Shown here: piece by piece, positions 31,321 to 39,862 of the stretch
How the letters are laid out: each line of letters starts with the position of its first letter
Position numbering within the stretch: the first letter of the stretch is position 1
Assembly: GCF_002258785.1 (NCBI RefSeq)
Contig: NZ_NOYI01000003.1
Coordinates: 310,001 to 374,000, forward strand
Origin: Rhodococcus sp. 06-235-1A
GTDB taxonomy: Bacteria > Actinomycetota > Actinomycetes > Mycobacteriales > Mycobacteriaceae
Length of the DNA stretch: 64,000 nucleotides
Reading direction: 5' to 3'
Translations under genes and position numbers: made by a program
The notes under the pieces: model-generated
Seen by the model: only the letters and a program-made list of their open reading frames with translations
What the model was told of the DNA's origin: nothing
The model's database searches: none

Positions 31321-32279
31321 CGTTCTCCTACCAATGCGTCGGCGATCAACCGTGCGTCGTAGCGCAGTAGATCCAGGTATGTGGGGACGGGGCCTGCCGC
31401 ATCGCTCAGCGAGTCGACGTAGAGCTTTCCCCCGAATCGAGCACCGGTGTCCTCGGCGACCTGCAGCTGTGCCTTGTCCGAGACGGTCGACTCGCAGAAC
31501 ACGGCGGGTACGTCGTTGTCACGAACGAAATCGATGGTGCGCACCACCTGCTTCGGCGTTCCTTCCTGCTCTGCGTTGACCGGCCACAGGTAGGCCTCCT
31601 GCAGGTCGAAGTCGCGGGCCAGATAGCCGAATGCACCTTCACAGGTGACGAGTGCACGCTGACGTTCGGGCAGGGCGGAGAGGTCTGCGTCGAGTTCGGT
31701 ACCGACCTCGCGGAGTTGTCCGATGTAGCCGGCTGCGTTGGCTCGGTAGTCGTCGGTGTTGGCGGGGTCGAGGGCGACGAACGCGTCGGCGATGTTCTCG
31801 ACGTACGTCTCGGCCACGACCGGGGACATCCATGCGTGGGGGTTCGCTTTGCCCGCGTAGGCGTCGTCGCGGATGTAGATCGGGTCCACATTCGCACTCA
31901 CCACTGCGTGGGGTGCGGGGATGCGCTCGACGAATTTCTCGAACCAGGCCTCCAGTCCGAGTCCGTTGTCGAGGATCAGCTCGGCCTGCTCGGCCGTACG
32001 CAGATCTCCTGGCGTCGGTTCGTAACCGTGGATCTCGGCACCGGCTTTTGTGATGGATTCCACTCGTAAATGATCGCCGGCGACATTGGCGGCCATGTCG
32101 GCGAGGACGGTGAATGTCGTCAGAACCAAGGGTCTGCCGTCGTCGAGCGCAGTGTGATCGTCGTCGCCCACGGACCGGGCGCAGCTGGTCGACGCCACTA
32201 CTAGTAGTCCAGCCACGGCCCAGCTCGCAACCACTCGTCCGGCGTGGGATCCATCCGAGCGAAGAAAAAAGTTAGGCAC
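31317..32279 (-). CDS. Manganese-type metal-binding lipoprotein
   Basis: A 320-residue solute-binding protein of the PsaA/ZnuA cluster with a lipobox ending STSC. The four expected metal ligands are visible as His (IHGYEPT), His (NPHAWMSP), Glu (FCESTVSD) and Asp (YVDSLSDA). The His-His-Glu-Asp set is typical of manganese or iron proteins, while zinc proteins usually have a third His. The GTG at 32279 gives a basic signal start; a GTG at 32234 is possible but would leave no positive charge. The upstream reading overlaps ribF and is spurious. Confidence 0.88.
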   Translation of the reverse strand: MPNFFLRSDGSHAGRVVASWAVAGLLVVASTSCARSVGDDDHTALDDGRPLVLTTFTVLADMAANVAGDHLRVESITKAGAEIHGYEPTPGDLRTAEQAELILDNGLGLEAWFEKFVERIPAPHAVVSANVDPIYIRDDAYAGKANPHAWMSPVVAETYVENIADAFVALDPANTDDYRANAAGYIGQLREVGTELDADLSALPERQRALVTCEGAFGYLARDFDLQEAYLWPVNAEQEGTPKQVVRTIDFVRDNDVPAVFCESTVSDKAQLQVAEDTGARFGGKLYVDSLSDAAGPVPTYLDLLRYDARLIADALVGER

Positions 32280-32282
32280 CCC
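32272..32282 (-). promoter_or_regulatory. Candidate metalloregulator site at the start of the Mn importer operon
   Basis: TTAGGCACCCC (plus strand) overlaps the predicted start codon and shares TTAGGCA-nn-CC with the site before mntR. It is also half of an imperfect inverted repeat: AGGCACCCC and, read on the other strand, AGGTATCCCC at about 32294-32306. This position would block transcription initiation. Confidence 0.45.
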
Positions 32283-32369
32283 GAAATATTTACCGTGGGG
32301 ATACCTTTTTGTCCATACCTGCCGCACACGACACGCCTGTCCGAGAGTGACCGGGCGGCCGTGGGGCCG

Positions 32370-32375
32370 TAGGCT
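32370..32375 (+). promoter_or_regulatory. Predicted -10 box (TAGGCT) of a leaderless ribF mRNA
   Basis: TAGGCT fits TANNNT and is 7 nt before the ribF GTG at 32383. No ribosome site is visible, and no FMN riboswitch element is present. Confidence 0.55.
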
Positions 32376-32382
32376 TCCCGGT

Positions 32383-33351
32383 GTGCAGAGATGGCGAGGT
32401 CTCGACGATGTACCTGCCGACTGGGGCAGGTGCGTGCTCACGATCGGCGTATTCGACGGCGTTCATCGTGGACACGCACAACTGATCGGGCGCGCGGTGG
32501 CCGCAGCGAAGAAGCGCGGCGTTCCGAGCGTGCTCATGACGTTCGATCCCCACCCGATGGAAGTGGTCCGGCCCGGAAGTCATCCCGCCCAGCTGACAAC
32601 GCTGACCAGGCGGGCCGAGTTGGCCGAACAGCTGGGAATCGAAGTGTTCTGCGTCATGCCGTTCACGCCCGAGCTGATGAAGCTGACGCCCGAGCGGTAC
32701 GTGCACGAGATTCTCATCGAACGGCTGCACGTTGCCGAGGTCGTCGTCGGCGAGAACTTCACGTACGGCAAGAAGGCGCTCGGCACCGTTCCGATGCTGC
32801 GCAAGATCGGGGAACGGGCAGGATTCGCGGTCGACGGAGTGAACCTGCTCGCCGAGCACGCCGTGACCTTCTCCTCCACCTACATCAGATCCTGTGTGGA
32901 CGCGGGAGACGTCGCTGCCGCCACCGCCGCGCTCGGGCGTCCGCATCGCGTGGAGGGTGTCGTCGTGCACGGCGATGGACGAGGCCGCCAAATGGGCTAT
33001 CCCACAGCCAATGTTGCGCCGCCCATGTATTCGGCCATACCCGCGGACGGTGTCTACGCGGCGTGGTTCACCGTGCTCGGGCCCGGTCCGATCATGGGTA
33101 CGGTGACGCCGGGGGAGCGGCACCCGGCCGCGGTGTCGGTGGGGACCAATCCCACGTTCTCGGGTCGAACCAGGACCGTCGAGGCATTCGTACTCGACGG
33201 CGAGGCAGACCTGTACGGGCAGCATGTGGCAGTCGACTTCGTCGACCGGCTGCGCGGCATGGAGAAGTTCGACTCCATGGAGGCGCTCGTCGAGGAAATG
33301 GGACGCGATGCCGAGCGAGCCCGCTCGATTCTGGCGGCGAGCACGGCCTGA
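32383..33351 (+). CDS. ribF: Bifunctional riboflavin kinase / FMN adenylyltransferase
   Basis: A 322-residue enzyme that makes FMN and then FAD. The N-terminal adenylyltransferase has LTIGVFDGVHRGHAQLI and VVVGENFTYGKKALG. The C-terminal flavokinase has HGDGRGRQMGYPTANVAP and VSVGTNPTFSGRTRTVEAF. The GTG start at 32383 keeps WRGLDDVPADWGR, typical for actinobacteria. It is followed by rpsO, as in M. tuberculosis Rv2786c-Rv2785c. Confidence 0.96.
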   Translation: MQRWRGLDDVPADWGRCVLTIGVFDGVHRGHAQLIGRAVAAAKKRGVPSVLMTFDPHPMEVVRPGSHPAQLTTLTRRAELAEQLGIEVFCVMPFTPELMKLTPERYVHEILIERLHVAEVVVGENFTYGKKALGTVPMLRKIGERAGFAVDGVNLLAEHAVTFSSTYIRSCVDAGDVAAATAALGRPHRVEGVVVHGDGRGRQMGYPTANVAPPMYSAIPADGVYAAWFTVLGPGPIMGTVTPGERHPAAVSVGTNPTFSGRTRTVEAFVLDGEADLYGQHVAVDFVDRLRGMEKFDSMEALVEEMGRDAERARSILAASTA

Positions 33352-33357
33352 TAGGCT
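33352..33357 (+). promoter_or_regulatory. Possible rpsO -10 box (TAGGCT)
   Basis: TAGGCT fits TANNNT and lies directly after the ribF stop; TTCTGG 17 nt upstream is a weak -35. It would give an rpsO leader of about 120 nt, which could carry S15 autoregulation, but no clear fold was identified. Confidence 0.4.
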
Positions 33358-33485
33358 GTCCCCTCGGTGCTCGCTGCGGTCCGTGGCGGCTGTACCGGCT
33401 TCGATCCCCTCGTGTCGACCTCGGTTGCTCGATGGGGGCGCGTTGCTTCCTTTCACGCGGACGTCATTGATCAGGAGTAGTACCA

Positions 33486-33755
33486 GTGGCATTGACCACC
33501 GAACAGAAGAAGGCCGTTCTCGGCGAGTACGGCTTGCACCCCACCGACACGGGCTCGCCCGAGGCGCAGGTTGCAATGCTCACCAAGCGCATCGTCGACT
33601 TGACCGAGCACCTCAAGACGCACAAGCACGACCACCACTCCCGCCGCGGCCTGCTGCTGCTGGTCGGACGTCGTCGTCGTCTGCTCAAGTACATCGCGAA
33701 GGTCGACGTCACCCGCTACCGCTCGCTCATCGAGCGTCTGGGTCTGCGTCGATAA
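33486..33755 (+). CDS. rpsO: 30S ribosomal protein S15
   Basis: An 89-residue protein of the 30S subunit that binds 16S rRNA early in assembly. It shows the whole S15 pattern, including [36 protein letters not shown] and [12 protein letters not shown]. The GTG start is preceded by AGGAG at 33473-33477. The upstream gap from ribF is 134 bp. Confidence 0.98.
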   Translation: MALTTEQKKAVLGEYGLHPTDTGSPEAQVAMLTKRIVDLTEHLKTHKHDHHSRRGLLLLVGRRRRLLKYIAKVDVTRYRSLIERLGLRR

Positions 33756-34150
33756 TTCGCATCGACGCGAGGTTGTCACCGACGCACGGTTCGACGCGCC
33801 GGTGCGCACCCGACTCGCAGCAATAGTGCAGTAGCCAACGAGGCAGTGCTTAGACTGTTCCTCGTTGGCTATCTGTGTTTGTACCGCAAGAACAGTTACG
33901 CCAGCACGAAGAAGCGGATGCACGGCATCCGCACACCGCCGTGTATGCCTGTCACGCCGTGGTGACGGTCTTCGGTAGTGGCCTTTCGGATACGAGATCC
34001 GGCGGGCTTCGATCGATGGCCGCCTCCGCGCAGCCGCGTCCCGAGAGAATCTCTCGTCGGATGGACGGCACAGGTATGCCGCCACAGCCAGGAGGGCTAG
34101 TGGTGTGTCCGCGCGGGCACGGCAAAGACGAGAGGACGAGAAGAGAACAT
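33756..34150 (+). other. 395-nt rpsO-pnp intergenic region with no supported gene
   Basis: The pnp frame stays open upstream to about 33875 but codes for an unlikely Pro/Arg/His-rich peptide. M. tuberculosis has lppU here; I see no lipobox or other gene. The region holds the long hairpin at 33833-33870 and the pnp ribosome site AAGAGAA before the ATG. Confidence 0.7.
33833..33870 (+). promoter_or_regulatory. Long rpsO-pnp hairpin, likely RNase processing or autoregulation site
   Basis: Arms AGCCAACGAGG and CCTCGTTGGCT pair perfectly (11 bp) and CAGT/ACTG extends the stem inside a 2-nt bulge around loop GCTTAG. There is no U-tract. A comparable intergenic hairpin between rpsO and pnp is cut by RNase III in Streptomyces and E. 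coli. TAGACT at 33851-33856 also fits a -10 box. Confidence 0.6.
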
Positions 34151-36412
34151 ATGACAGAGACAACAACCGTGGACATCGAAGAAGGCGTCTACGAAGCAAC
34201 CGCGATCATCGACAACGGCACGTTCGGCAAGCGGACCATCCGCTTCGAGACCGGTCGCCTCGCACAGCAGGCCGCAGGCGCAGTTGCCGCGTACCTCGAC
34301 GAGGACACGATGCTGCTGTCGGCGACGACCGCAGGCAAGCACCCCCGCGAAGGGTTCGATTTCTTCCCGCTGACGGTCGACGTCGAAGAGCGCATGTACG
34401 CGGCCGGCCGTATCCCCGGATCGTTCTTCCGCCGCGAGGGTCGTCCGTCCACCGACGCCATCCTCACCTGCCGCCTGATCGACCGGCCGCTGCGTCCGAC
34501 GTTCGTCGACGGACTGCGTAACGAGATCCAGGTCGTCATCACCGTGATGAGCCTCAATCCCGCCGATCTGTACGACGTCGTCGCGATCAACGCGGCCTCG
34601 GCTTCGACGCAGATCGCCGGACTGCCGTTCTCCGGCCCGATCGGCGGCGTCCGCGTCGCACTGATCGACAAGCAGTGGGTCGCGTTCCCGACCAACGAGC
34701 AGCTCGAGAAGGCCGTGTTCAACATGGTCGTCGCCGGCCGCATCGTCTCCGGCTCCGGTGCCGACGCAGACGTCGCCATCATGATGGTCGAAGCAGAGGC
34801 CACGGAGAACGTCATCGAGCTCATCGAGGGCGGTGCCACCGCCCCCAACGAGTCGGTGGTCGCCGAGGGCCTCGAGGCTTCGAAGCCCTTCATCGCTGCC
34901 CTGTGCACCGCACAGCAGGAGCTCGCGTCCAAGGCAGCCAAGCCCACCGGCGACTACCCGGTCTTCCCGGCGTACCAGTCGGACGTCTTCGAGGCCGTCG
35001 AGAACGCCGCGAAGATCCCGCTCAACGAGGCACTGACCATTGCGGGCAAGGCCGAGCGTGAGAGCAAGCTCGACGAGGTCAAGGCTCAGGTCCTCACGTC
35101 GGTCGGAGACAGCTTCGCCGGCCGCGAGAAGGAGATCGGTGCCGCATTCCGTGCACTGACCAAGAAGTCGGTTCGCCAGCGCATCCTCACCGATCACTTC
35201 CGCATCGACGGTCGCGGCATCACCGACATCCGGTCGCTGTCCGCCGAGGTCGCGATCATTCCGCGTACCCACGGATCGGCCCTGTTCGAGCGCGGCGAGA
35301 CCCAGATCCTCGGCGTCACCACTCTCGACATGGTCAAGATGGCGCAGCAGGTCGACTCGCTCGGGCCCGAGACGTCCAAGCGATACATGCACCATTACAA
35401 CTTCCCGCCGTACTCCACCGGTGAGACCGGCCGCGTCGGTTCGCCGAAGCGTCGCGAGATCGGGCACGGCGCACTCGCCGAGCGCGCTCTGCTGCCGGTG
35501 CTGCCGAGCCAGGCCGAGTTCCCGTACGCCATCCGTCAGGTCTCCGAGGCACTGAGCTCCAACGGCTCGACCTCGATGGGCTCGGTCTGCGCGTCGACTC
35601 TGTCGCTGCTCAATGCCGGTGTGCCGCTGCGTGCCCCGGTTGCCGGTATCGCGATGGGCCTCGTGTCCGACGAGGTCGACGGCGAGACTCGTTACGTCGC
35701 ACTCACCGATATCCTCGGTGCCGAGGACGCGTTCGGTGACATGGACTTCAAGGTCGCCGGAACCAAGGACTTCGTCACGGCGCTGCAGCTCGACACCAAG
35801 CTCGACGGCATCCCCTCCAAGGTGCTCGCCGGCGCGCTGTCGCAGGCCAAGGATGCTCGCACGACGATCCTCGAGGTCATGGCCGAGGCCATCGACACCC
35901 CGGACGAGATGAGCCCGTACGCACCTCGCGTTACCGCGATCAAGGTGCCGGTCGACAAGATCGGCGAGGTCATCGGGCCCAAGGGCAAGATGATCAACTC
36001 CATCACCGAGCAGACCGGTGCCAACATCTCGATCGAAGATGACGGCACTGTCTACGTCGGTGCAGCGGACGGACCGTCCGCACAGGCCGCGATCGACATG
36101 ATCAACGCCATCGCCAACCCGCAGCTGCCGAAGGTCGGCGAGCGATTCCTCGGAACCGTCGTCAAGACAACGGCTTTCGGTGCATTCGTTTCGCTGCTCC
36201 CGGGCCGCGACGGACTGGTGCACATCTCCAAGCTCGGTAACGGCAAGCGCATCAACAAGGTGGAGGACGTCGTCAGCGTCGGATCCAAGTTGCGCGTCGA
36301 GATCGCCGATATCGACAACCGCGGCAAGATCAGCCTCGTTCCCGTCGAGGACGACAACGCGGCTGCTCCCGCCGACGCTCCCGAGGCACCCGCCGAGGTC
36401 AGCGCTGAGTAA
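34151..36412 (+). CDS. pnp: Polyribonucleotide nucleotidyltransferase (PNPase)
   Basis: A 753-residue 3'-5' phosphorolytic exoribonuclease of RNA decay; actinobacterial PNPase can also add 3' tails and metabolise ppGpp. It contains two RNase PH domains (first about 10-240; second about 340-580 with [20 protein letters not shown] and [20 protein letters not shown]), a KH domain ([15 protein letters not shown]) and an S1 domain ([20 protein letters not shown]). The ATG at 34151 is the only start with a ribosome site; the open upstream frame is rejected. A strong terminator follows. Confidence 0.97.
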   Translation: MTETTTVDIEEGVYEATAIIDNGTFGKRTIRFETGRLAQQAAGAVAAYLDEDTMLLSATTAGKHPREGFDFFPLTVDVEERMYAAGRIPGSFFRREGRPSTDAILTCRLIDRPLRPTFVDGLRNEIQVVITVMSLNPADLYDVVAINAASASTQIAGLPFSGPIGGVRVALIDKQWVAFPTNEQLEKAVFNMVVAGRIVSGSGADADVAIMMVEAEATENVIELIEGGATAPNESVVAEGLEASKPFIAALCTAQQELASKAAKPTGDYPVFPAYQSDVFEAVENAAKIPLNEALTIAGKAERESKLDEVKAQVLTSVGDSFAGREKEIGAAFRALTKKSVRQRILTDHFRIDGRGITDIRSLSAEVAIIPRTHGSALFERGETQILGVTTLDMVKMAQQVDSLGPETSKRYMHHYNFPPYSTGETGRVGSPKRREIGHGALAERALLPVLPSQAEFPYAIRQVSEALSSNGSTSMGSVCASTLSLLNAGVPLRAPVAGIAMGLVSDEVDGETRYVALTDILGAEDAFGDMDFKVAGTKDFVTALQLDTKLDGIPSKVLAGALSQAKDARTTILEVMAEAIDTPDEMSPYAPRVTAIKVPVDKIGEVIGPKGKMINSITEQTGANISIEDDGTVYVGAADGPSAQAAIDMINAIANPQLPKVGERFLGTVVKTTAFGAFVSLLPGRDGLVHISKLGNGKRINKVEDVVSVGSKLRVEIADIDNRGKISLVPVEDDNAAAPADAPEAPAEVSAE

Positions 36413-36425
36413 GAAGCAATCGAGT

Positions 36426-36458
36426 CGAACGGTACGTCCCCTCGGGACGTACCGTTCG
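36426..36458 (+). terminator. Terminator after pnp
   Basis: A perfect 15-bp stem, CGAACGGTACGTCCC / GGGACGTACCGTTCG, with loop CTC, lies 13 nt after the pnp stop. No U-tract is present. It sits before the chosen pepR start, so pepR expression may need its own promoter or read-through. Confidence 0.8.
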
Positions 36459-36491
36459 GCCGTTCCAGAGAGCGCAGGCATCGACACCGGC

Positions 36492-37766
36492 GTGCAACGC
36501 ACCACTCTGCCCGGTGGTCTTCGGGTCGTCACCGAGTTCGTGCCCGGCGTTCGCTCTGCCTCGGTCGGTGTGTGGGTCGGAGTCGGCTCACGGGACGAGC
36601 AACCCAGTGTTGCCGGTGCAGCGCACTTCCTCGAACATCTGTTGTTCAAGTCGACTCCCACGCGCAGTGCCCTCGAGATCGCCCAGGTGATGGACGGTGT
36701 CGGGGGAGAGTTGAACGCGTTCACCTCGAAGGAGAGCACCTGCTTCTACGCGCACGTGCTCGACGAGGACGTGGCGCTCGCCATCGATCTGGTCAGCGAT
36801 GTGGTGCTGCGCGGCCGGTGCCGATCGGCAGATGTGGACGTCGAGCGTCAGGTGGTCCTCGAAGAGATCTCCATGCGCGACGACGATCCCGAGGACCTGC
36901 TGGGAGATGCCTTCCTGGAAGCGATGTTCGGCGATCATCCGATCGGACGCCCGATCATCGGATCCGTCGAATCCATCGAGTCGATGACGCGTGCGCAATT
37001 GCACTCGTTCCACGTTCGCCGCTATACGCCGCAGCGCATGGTCGTCGCGGTCGCGGGCAACGTCGATCACAAGCAGATCGTCTCGCTCGTGCGCCGGGCT
37101 TTCTCGGGTCATCTGGAGAAGGGCGTGCGGCCGGCCGAACGACGCGGTGGCACAGCGAGATTGCGTAATGCTCCCACGTTGAGCCTGACGACTCGTGACA
37201 GCGAGCAGGCGCACCTGTGCCTCGGCGTGCGTGCGTTCGGCCGACATGAAGGGCATCGTTGGGCATTGTCCGTTCTGAACTCGGCCGTGGGCGGGGGGCT
37301 CAGTTCTCGCCTGTTCCAGGAGATCAGGGAAGAACGCGGCCTGGCGTACTCCGTGTATTCCTCGGTGGACACGTTTGCCGACAGCGGTGCGTTCTCGGTG
37401 TACGCGGGCTGTCAGCCGGAGAACTTGGGCGAAGTGACCACGGTGATCAGGGAAGTGCTGGCCAAGGTCGCTTCGGAGGGCATCACCGACGCCGAGTGTG
37501 CTCGGGCGAAGGGTTCGTTGCGGGGCGGATTGGTTCTGGGACTGGAAGATTCGGGTTCTCGGATGAACCGGATCGGTCGCAGCGAACTGAACTACGGTAA
37601 TCACCGCGACATCACCGATACCTTGGCGCGGATCGACAGCGTCGGCAACGACGAAGTACGCGAGGTCGCTGCAGTGTTGCTCGATCGTCCTTTCGGTGCC
37701 GCGGTGGTCGGTCCCTATAAGAACGTCCGCCAACTGCCTGCGTCGGTCAAGTCCCTGGTTCGGTAG
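36492..37766 (+). CDS. pepR: M16 family zinc metalloprotease (PepR)
   Basis: A 424-residue processing-peptidase-like enzyme with the inverted zinc motif HFLEHLLF (HxxEH) near residue 50, and the downstream Glu in VLEEISMRDDDPEDLLGD. VNAVGGGLSSRLFQEIREERG-type segments in the C-terminal half match the family. The GTG at 36492 is chosen because earlier in-frame starts lie before or within the pnp terminator. The order pnp-pepR matches M. tuberculosis Rv2783c-Rv2782c. Its 3' end overlaps a convergent tetR by 20 bp. Confidence 0.92.
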   Translation: MQRTTLPGGLRVVTEFVPGVRSASVGVWVGVGSRDEQPSVAGAAHFLEHLLFKSTPTRSALEIAQVMDGVGGELNAFTSKESTCFYAHVLDEDVALAIDLVSDVVLRGRCRSADVDVERQVVLEEISMRDDDPEDLLGDAFLEAMFGDHPIGRPIIGSVESIESMTRAQLHSFHVRRYTPQRMVVAVAGNVDHKQIVSLVRRAFSGHLEKGVRPAERRGGTARLRNAPTLSLTTRDSEQAHLCLGVRAFGRHEGHRWALSVLNSAVGGGLSSRLFQEIREERGLAYSVYSSVDTFADSGAFSVYAGCQPENLGEVTTVIREVLAKVASEGITDAECARAKGSLRGGLVLGLEDSGSRMNRIGRSELNYGNHRDITDTLARIDSVGNDEVREVAAVLLDRPFGAAVVGPYKNVRQLPASVKSLVR

Positions 37767-38319
37767 CGTCGGCGATCGCGTCGCGCACTGCGCGGCGGGT
37801 CAATTCCGTCACCGCCGAACGATCGGTGATCGGCTCGAATGCGTGTGTGGAGTTGAGCGCCGCTATTCCGTGCACGGAGGTCCACAGTCGTAGGGCGGTG
37901 AACTGTGGATTCTCCGTCGCGACGGCAGCGAGTGTCGAGGTGAGAGCTTCGAACAAGGGGCGCGATTGTTGTCGCAGATTCTCACCGGAGCCCTCGAGCA
38001 GGTCGTGCCGAAAGATGAGAGCGAACATCGAGGGGCGCTGCGCCGCGAACTGCACGTACGCGTACGCCATCGCATCCAGTGCATCTCGGGGCGAATCCGA
38101 CTGTTGTGCAGCAGAATTCAGCGCGGTCCCGAGATCGACCAGACCGACTCGGGCCACGGCCGCAGCCAAAGCACTCAGGGTCGGAAAATACCGTCTCGGT
38201 GCGCCGTGCGATACGCCGGCTTCACGCGTGACCGCTCTGATGGTGAGCCCGCCCTGCCCCTCGCTTTCGAGCAGGCGGACACCTGCGTCCACCAGTCGAA
38301 TCCGAAGGTTGTCAGGCAC
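37747..38319 (-). CDS. TetR family transcriptional regulator
   Basis: A 190-residue regulator with an N-terminal HTH (about 5-50: LRIRLVDAGVRLLESEG, IRAVTREAGVSHGAPRRYF) and a C-terminal domain resembling TetR_C_33-type ligand domains (FALIFRHDLLEGSGENLRQQ). The GTG at 38319 directly abuts a perfect palindrome, supporting autorepression and control of the divergent acyltransferase-SDR unit. Upstream in-frame starts would translate through the palindrome and are less likely. Confidence 0.85.
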   Translation of the reverse strand: MPDNLRIRLVDAGVRLLESEGQGGLTIRAVTREAGVSHGAPRRYFPTLSALAAAVARVGLVDLGTALNSAAQQSDSPRDALDAMAYAYVQFAAQRPSMFALIFRHDLLEGSGENLRQQSRPLFEALTSTLAAVATENPQFTALRLWTSVHGIAALNSTHAFEPITDRSAVTELTRRAVRDAIADATEPGT

Positions 38320-38334
38320 GTAGACATTGTCTAC
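38320..38334. promoter_or_regulatory. Palindromic operator between tetR and the acyltransferase gene
   Basis: GTAGACA-T-TGTCTAC is a perfect 15-bp palindrome in the 53 bp between the divergent starts. It abuts the tetR GTG and contains TAGACA/GACAAT -10-like elements on both strands. Confidence 0.65.
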
Positions 38335-38372
38335 TCTCGGCCGTGACGTTGTCCAGCCGAGAGGGTTCATCG

Positions 38373-39047
38373 ATGTGGTACTCACTGTTCAAATATGTGC
38401 TGATCGGGCCGATTCTCCGCATTCTGGGTCGGCCGACGGTGGTCGGGATGGAAAATCTCCCGACGTCGGGCCCGGTGATCGTCGCCGGAAATCACCTCAC
38501 CGTCGTCGACTCCTTCTTTCTCGTTCTCCTGGTTCGGCGTCGGATCACTTTCATCGCGAAGAGCGAGTACTTCACCGGCCGTGGAATCAAGGGCGCGGCG
38601 CTTCGGTGGTTCTACAGCGCGACGGGTCAGGTTCCGGTCGATCGACGCGGTGCCGACGCTTCGGCTCCAGCGCTCGAGGCCGCGAAAAGCATTCTGCGAC
38701 AGGGGAAGGTGTGGGCGGTATATCCGGAGGGAACTCGATCTCCTGACGGCCGGCTGTACAAGGGCAAGACCGGCCTGGCGAGAGTGGCGATCGAGACGGG
38801 GGCGCCCGTCGTGCCGGTGGTGATGCACGGGACGCTCGGAGTAAACCCGGTGGGTTCGAGGATGTGGCGGCCGGGCAAGGTCCGTATGGTCGTCGGCGAA
38901 CCATTGAATTTCACGAGATATGCAGGGGGAGAGAACAGCAAGGCCATTCTGCGGGCGGTCACCGATGAGGTGATGGCGGCGCTGGCGAATCTGTCGGGGC
39001 AGGAATACGTCGATGTGTACGCCGCGTCGGTCAAGGAAGCGGCATGA
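38373..39047 (+). CDS. 1-acylglycerol-3-phosphate acyltransferase family protein
   Basis: A 224-residue PlsC-type acyltransferase. Motif I is NHLTVVD, with His and Asp in the NHx4D catalytic arrangement; motif III is VYPEGTRSPDG; VVPVVMHGT fits motif IV. An N-terminal hydrophobic helix would attach it to the membrane. It adds an acyl chain to a lysophospholipid or related acceptor. The ATG at 38373, with GAGAGGG upstream, is preferred to the GTG at 38343. It overlaps the SDR gene by 4 bp. Confidence 0.87.
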   Translation: MWYSLFKYVLIGPILRILGRPTVVGMENLPTSGPVIVAGNHLTVVDSFFLVLLVRRRITFIAKSEYFTGRGIKGAALRWFYSATGQVPVDRRGADASAPALEAAKSILRQGKVWAVYPEGTRSPDGRLYKGKTGLARVAIETGAPVVPVVMHGTLGVNPVGSRMWRPGKVRMVVGEPLNFTRYAGGENSKAILRAVTDEVMAALANLSGQEYVDVYAASVKEAA

Positions 39048-39844
39048 GAAACTCGGACGTGCCGGCACGAGGCAGAACAGTTCTCGTCACCGGCGTGGGT
39101 CGGCGGCAGGGAATCGGCTTCGCTGTCACCCGCCGTCTGCTGCAGGACGAGACTACCCGCGTCTTCGCGCAGTCGTACGACGGCTACGACGTCACCGAGC
39201 CGTGGGGAGCCGACACACCGGGAGCAGGGCAAGTGTTGGCCGAGTTGTCCACCGCTACCGACAGGCTCGGCCACCTCGACATCGATTTCGTCGATCCCAC
39301 GGCACCGGTAACTCTGTTCGACGCGGCCGAATCCAGGCTCGGCACCATCGATTCTCTGGTGGTCAACCATGCGCGGTCGCAGCTGGGTGATCTGGATTCG
39401 ATGACGGCGAAGTCGCTCGACGTGACCTGGGCGGTGAACGTGCGAGCGTCTCTGCTTCTGGTGCAGGAATTCGTGCGCCGCTACGTGGATCATCCCGACG
39501 GTGGTCGCGTCGTATTGTTCACCTCCGGCCAGGACCAGGGGCCGATGCCGACCGAAATTCCCTACGCGGTGAGCAAGGGTGCCATCGCGTCGATCACCCC
39601 TACCCTGGCCGACTCGGTGATCGAGCGAGGCATCACCGTCAACACGATCAATCCGGGTCCTACCGACACCGGCTGGGCCGGCACCGATCTGGACGAATTC
39701 GTCCGACGCCACATGCCGCGCGGTCGGTGGAACTCACCCGAGGAGGCTGCGGCTGTCGTAGCGATGTTGCTCTCGCCCGACTCGAGCTCGATCACCGGTC
39801 AAGTCATCGATGCCGAAGGCGGATTCCGACGCTTCACGCCGTGA
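39044..39844 (+). CDS. Short-chain dehydrogenase/reductase
   Basis: A 266-residue NAD(P)-dependent oxidoreductase with cofactor motif TGVGRRQGIGFAVTRRL and catalytic YAVSKGA (YxxxK). The NNAG motif is replaced by NHAR. VNTINPGPTDTGWA and ITGQVIDAEGGFRR are typical of the C-terminal part. Substrate unknown. ATGA overlap with the acyltransferase gene and the shared TetR control suggest a lipid-related role, but this is inference. Confidence 0.88.
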   Translation: MRNSDVPARGRTVLVTGVGRRQGIGFAVTRRLLQDETTRVFAQSYDGYDVTEPWGADTPGAGQVLAELSTATDRLGHLDIDFVDPTAPVTLFDAAESRLGTIDSLVVNHARSQLGDLDSMTAKSLDVTWAVNVRASLLLVQEFVRRYVDHPDGGRVVLFTSGQDQGPMPTEIPYAVSKGAIASITPTLADSVIERGITVNTINPGPTDTGWAGTDLDEFVRRHMPRGRWNSPEEAAAVVAMLLSPDSSSITGQVIDAEGGFRRFTP

Positions 39845-39862
39845 GCACGGCGGAGGCGTCGA

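Noticed and set aside
32280..32382. FMN or Mn riboswitch between ribF and the metal importer
   Set aside because: Only 103 bp are available and none of the conserved riboswitch cores is visible; ribF appears leaderless.
33875..34150. In-frame N-terminal extension of pnp
   Set aside because: No family similarity, no ribosome site, and it follows directly on the rpsO-pnp hairpin; PNPase begins at 34151.
34097..36739. An 880-codon antisense frame over pnp
   Set aside because: Codon-bias shadow; composition rich in Asp, Arg, His and Gly and no start signal.
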